Shown: in pieces, positions 61,105 to 64,000 of the stretch
How positions within the stretch are numbered: position 1 is the stretch's first letter
Layout of the letters: each line of letters begins with the position of its first letter
From: UBA5486 sp036744795
Lineage (GTDB): Bacteria; Bacillota; UBA4882; UBA10575
DNA: 64,000 nt
Assembly (NCBI GenBank): GCA_036744795.1
Contig: DAIOHK010000002.1
Coordinates: 1-64,000 of the forward strand
Direction of reading: 5' to 3'
Notes under the pieces: model-generated
Told to the model about the DNA's origin: nothing
The model's database searches: none
What the model saw: the letters and a program-made list of their open reading frames with translations, nothing else
Position numbers and translations under genes: made by a program

Positions 61105-62007
61105 ATGACGGTAACAGTCGAAAAGGTAACTTACGGCGGATGGCCTAATTGTTTCCGGATTAGTGATGGGATAATTGAAGTCATTGCCACTACTGATGTT
61201 GGTCCCCGCCTAATCCATTGTGGTTTTGTTAATGAACCCAATCTTTTTGGTAAAATACCAGAACATATAGGCCTGACTGGTGGCGATGAGTGGAGAACTT
61301 ATGGTGGGCACCGTCTCTGGCATAGCCCGGAAACCCGCAAACGCTGTTATCATCCAGATAATTTCCCGATTAAAATTGAGGTTCTTCCTGATGGATGCCG
61401 TTTAGACCAACCAGAAGAACCTAATACTGGAATTGAAAAAAGGATCTCTTTGATCCTTAATGCCGGCACTAACAGTTTGATTGTCGAGCATCAGCTGACC
61501 AATCATGGTAATTGGCCTGTCACCCTTGCTCCCTGGGCCTTGAGTGTTATGAATATTGGTGGAACGGCAATCTTACCCCAGTTCCGCCTTGCTGATCAGG
61601 AAGGACTTTTACCTAACCGGGTACTATCCTTATGGCCTTATACTGACATGAATGATCCTCGTATAATTTGGGGCTCCCGTTTTATACTGCTTAACCAGGA
61701 CCCGACTATAGAAAAGCCCTTCAAATTTGGGTTGTCGGTTCCTGAGGGCTGGGCGGCTTATGCCAATAATGGATACCTATTTATTAAAAAGTTTGATTTC
61801 AACTCCAAAGCGGCTTACCCAGATTACGGCGTCAATGTAGAAGTATATACTAACAATCTGTTTCTGGAATTAGAATCCCTTGGTTCCCTAGTTACATTGC
61901 CTCCCGGAGAAACAACCTGTTATCAGGAGAAATGGAAATTATTCCGTAAGGTGGGAACCATTAAAACTGAAACTGATGTCGAAAATAAAGTCTTACCTCT
62001 GCTCTAA
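61105..62007 (+). CDS. Galactose-mutarotase-fold protein (DUF4380-like)
   Basis: A 300-residue soluble protein. IEVIATTDVGPRLIHCGF near 25-42 and GDEWRTYGGHRLWHSPE near 70-86 match the beta-supersandwich of mutarotase-like proteins. NHGNWPVTLAPWALSVM and the closing LPPGETTCYQEKW fit the DUF4380 group. Aldose-epimerase catalytic His and Glu are not securely placed, so the enzyme reaction is unknown. AAGGAGGAG precedes the ATG. Single gene with a bidirectional terminator. Confidence 0.75.
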   Translation: MTVTVEKVTYGGWPNCFRISDGIIEVIATTDVGPRLIHCGFVNEPNLFGKIPEHIGLTGGDEWRTYGGHRLWHSPETRKRCYHPDNFPIKIEVLPDGCRLDQPEEPNTGIEKRISLILNAGTNSLIVEHQLTNHGNWPVTLAPWALSVMNIGGTAILPQFRLADQEGLLPNRVLSLWPYTDMNDPRIIWGSRFILLNQDPTIEKPFKFGLSVPEGWAAYANNGYLFIKKFDFNSKAAYPDYGVNVEVYTNNLFLELESLGSLVTLPPGETTCYQEKWKLFRKVGTIKTETDVENKVLPLL

Positions 62008-62010
62008 AAA

Positions 62011-62047
62011 AAAGAACGCCTCCCTTTTAAGGTGGGCGTTCTTTTTT
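62011..62047. terminator. Bidirectional terminator between convergent genes
   Basis: GAACGCC (62014-62020) and GGCGTTC (62035-62041) form the stem. A-run on the left and T-run on the right serve both strands, ending the mutarotase-like gene on the plus strand and the LOG-like gene on the minus strand. Confidence 0.85.
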
Positions 62048-62058
62048 AATTTTAATGC

Positions 62059-62547
62059 TCAGAGAAAAAGCTTTTTTATCTCCTCAATTACCTCCTCGGG
62101 CTTATTTACAAGGATCATAATACCAGCTTTTTGATATTCGATAAATAAATTTTCAAGAGAAAAATTGAGTAATATAACATTCTTTCCATTTTTTAAAGCT
62201 AATGCGATCTCAGAGATTGTCCCCGAACGTCCAGGTAAAGCTACCACTATATCGCTACTAAGGATATTGATGAAATTCCGACCATCTCCCATTCCAGTCA
62301 AGATCGGGATGTCGATGAAAGGGGAAGCCAGTTCCGTATTACGATCAGGCAAAATGCCCACGGTTAGTCCGCCTTGTTCTTTTGCTCCGCGGGCTGATGC
62401 TTCCATTACGCCAACTCCACGGCCGCCATTTAACAAAACCCAACCCTCTTTAGCAATTAGTCCCCCAAGTTTATAAGCCATTTCACAGACTTCAGGAGGC
62501 GCTCCTTCTCCGCCCCCCATCACCCCAATAATTAACTTTTTCATCAT
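62059..62547 (-). CDS. LOG/TIGR00725-family Rossmann protein
   Basis: A 162-residue protein of the lysine-decarboxylase-like/SLOG superfamily. IIGVMGGGEG at the N-terminus, LLNGGRGVGVMEASARGA and the signature LPGRSGTISEIALALKNGK (variant of PGGxGTxxE) are visible. Relatives include cytokinin-activating LOG phosphoribohydrolases and nucleotide-binding SLOG proteins. The TIGR00725 branch is not biochemically defined. GGAGG is near two possible ATGs; the second (62544) has the better spacing. Single gene. Confidence 0.82.
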   Translation of the reverse strand: MMKKLIIGVMGGGEGAPPEVCEMAYKLGGLIAKEGWVLLNGGRGVGVMEASARGAKEQGGLTVGILPDRNTELASPFIDIPILTGMGDGRNFINILSSDIVVALPGRSGTISEIALALKNGKNVILLNFSLENLFIEYQKAGIMILVNKPEEVIEEIKKLFL

Positions 62548-62643
62548 TAAACCTCCAAATACACGCAGTCTCTGTTATTATTAACCATTCGGCTATATAA
62601 ACCTCTCTATAATATATTAAAAAAAGATAAACAACACGTAAAA

Positions 62644-62666
62644 AGCCGAAGCATTTCGCTTCGGCT
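62644..62666 (-). terminator. Terminator of the FG-GAP repeat gene
   Basis: AGCCGAAGC and GCTTCGGCT form a perfect 9-bp stem with a five-base loop. On the minus strand it runs into TTTTT. It lies about 95 bases after the stop of the gene at 62761. Confidence 0.85.
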
Positions 62667-62760
62667 AGAACACCCCTTACTCTAGAATCTCTTTTTCCTT
62701 TAACCTTTTTAGGTTCCTAAAGAAGATTGTTTATCATAATTAACCAAGCCAAGATAGTTT

Positions 62761-63750
62761 CTACTCCTCCCCTAAACGACAAATATGAAGATTATTCGGA
62801 TGCCCGACAACCACTACTTCTTGCTCCCCATCGCCATTAATATCACCAGTTGCGACAGTAACAAGACCACTTGGAAATGAACGTTCTTTTCTAATCGCCT
62901 TAAAACCTTTCTCTTCTAAAGTAAAAAAATTTAGTCTCCCCCATCCATCGGCAGTATAAAGAATAGACCTCTTGTCAATCGTACCGACCTGCATTCCAAA
63001 AGCAACAGCTGGAAGAAGTTTTTCGCTTTTAAACTCCGGAACTAACATTTCTTCTTCCTGATCCCAGCGGAGGAAAGTAATAGTTCCAGAGCGACTACTT
63101 AAACCAGACTCGGTTATTACTTCGGCATAACCATCACCATCCAAATCCCCACCAGTTATACTCCGGATATTTCCTAGTAATGGGCTAGTACCGATTTTTA
63201 ATAATTCTTCTCCCAGCAAACGATAAACATCCACAACCTTCTCATCATATTTGTCCATTCGTTTTCCTAAGCGAACAACTAGTAATTCATCAATACCATC
63301 CCCATCAAGATCTGCAGCGGATAATTCATAAGGAGATAGGGAATGATAAATCTGGGAAGTAAGGGTAATTCTCTCATTTTCGTATGTATAAAGATAAAGG
63401 CATTTTTCGGTAAAAATAATAATTGCCTCTTCTCCGGAGGGTAATAGTTTCCCCGTAGTCATGACTGGGAGTCCTTCTTTTAGTAAATTGGAACTTTCCC
63501 AAACTGTATTTAATTCCCCTTCGGACCATCTTAATACCTGAACCGAGATCAAGTGATCAGTATAATCCCGTCCTAAAACCACTAACTGGTTGTATCCTTG
63601 GCCCATTAAGTCCGCTAATTCTACTCTAAAAATGGATTCATACAGGTAATCTTTTTTGGTCAGGATATCAGAAGGAAGTGCAGAGTAGGAGGGGGAAAAA
63701 ATCATCAACACACAAAAAAGGATAATCGCCATTTTTCTAAAAAAAAGCAT
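62761..63750 (-). CDS. Secreted FG-GAP/VCBS repeat protein
   Basis: A 329-residue exported protein with signal peptide MLFFRKMAIILFCVLMIFSPSYS. The mature chain is a beta-propeller-like series with calcium-type loops DLDGDGIDELLV, DLDGDGYAEVIT and DINGDGEQEVVV, spaced 50-110 residues apart. Such proteins bind ligands or partners at the cell surface. I start at ATG 63750 because GGGGAGG lies six bases upstream; the frame opens at 63780. Nothing else lies in the remaining 250 bases to the window end that I can support. Confidence 0.8.
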   Translation of the reverse strand: MLFFRKMAIILFCVLMIFSPSYSALPSDILTKKDYLYESIFRVELADLMGQGYNQLVVLGRDYTDHLISVQVLRWSEGELNTVWESSNLLKEGLPVMTTGKLLPSGEEAIIIFTEKCLYLYTYENERITLTSQIYHSLSPYELSAADLDGDGIDELLVVRLGKRMDKYDEKVVDVYRLLGEELLKIGTSPLLGNIRSITGGDLDGDGYAEVITESGLSSRSGTITFLRWDQEEEMLVPEFKSEKLLPAVAFGMQVGTIDKRSILYTADGWGRLNFFTLEEKGFKAIRKERSFPSGLVTVATGDINGDGEQEVVVVGHPNNLHICRLGEE

Positions 63751-64000
63751 TTTTTTCCTCCCCTTTAAATTATCATCCATCTTATTCTTGATGTTAATGT
63801 TTTTTTCCTGCCACTTGAGTTTTTATAATTTTTTCTTTAAATAAGTATAGTATATTCCCATAAACACTAAGCCATATTATAAGAAGTACTTTATTATTAA
63901 GAAATTCCATGGATTTAAGAATTGCATGGTTGGTTAAATAACGCCATAAATCTCACTTTTAGCACCTTCTTAATTGGCTGAGCTTTCATTTTTCATTCAT

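Overview
The window reads as a chromosomal segment of a low-to-moderate GC Firmicute of the clostridial type. The core genes dnaG-rpoD, the Nif3/zinc-ribbon pair, tepA-ylzJ-spoIIIE, a RodZ-like gene, mutS2, lon and UPF0182 are all of the kind found in Gram-positive spore-formers. Two secreted beta-barrel proteins ending in phenylalanine, one with an Omp85-type VRG motif, suggest that the cell nevertheless has an outer membrane (a diderm Firmicute). The species cannot be fixed from the sequence.

Region 1 (1-12960, all minus strand) is the most unusual part. It is a catabolic gene set controlled by a GntR/HutC regulator. In transcription order it holds the regulator, an ECF S component, a DhnA/FbaB-type aldolase, a zinc alcohol dehydrogenase, a fused double ECF ATPase, EcfT, a PfkB sugar/nucleoside kinase, an ADP-ribosylglycohydrolase-family protein, a small lipoprotein with a SUOX-like fold, a phosphodiesterase-type lipoprotein, an NCS1 permease, an FGGY kinase and the start of an iron alcohol dehydrogenase. 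The set resembles the poorly characterised E. coli fbaB-yegT-yegU-yegV-yegW neighbourhood, with an ECF importer in place of the MFS transporter. Shared AACATT/AATGTT boxes sit in the regulator promoter and ahead of the aldolase.

Region 2 (13-20.4 kb) holds a HEAT-repeat protein, an aldo/keto reductase with ferredoxin-like clusters, an Omp85-type barrel, a stand-alone LigD-type polymerase domain, and a lipoprotein/outer-membrane-barrel pair. Region 3 (20.9-33.8 kb, minus strand) is housekeeping: a rhomboid-like protein, a zinc-ribbon coiled-coil protein, a small zinc finger, Nif3, tRNA-Asn and tRNA-Met, RpoD, DnaG, RodZ-like, SpoIIIE/FtsK, a Na/Pi cotransporter, YlzJ and TepA.

Region 4 (34.3-48.3 kb) is a glycosylation locus. 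It has a sugar nucleotidyltransferase, nine glycosyltransferases (seven GT-A type, one GT-D type, one CgeB-like), UDP-glucose dehydrogenase plus UDP-xylose synthase, an FkbM methyltransferase and a Cys-free 187-residue protein of unknown family. It has no flippase, polymerase or exporter, which suggests cytosolic glycosylation, possibly of a spore or other surface protein. Region 5 (48.4-64 kb) has uxaA-uxaB (galacturonate pathway), a tRNA Gly-Cys-Leu cluster with its own promoter and terminator, a small lipoprotein, mutS2, lon, a UPF0182 membrane protein, a mutarotase-fold protein, a LOG-like protein and a secreted FG-GAP repeat protein.

At least three families of imperfect dispersed repeats occupy the intergenic gaps. 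Coordinates, motifs and start sites were read by eye; no database search was run.
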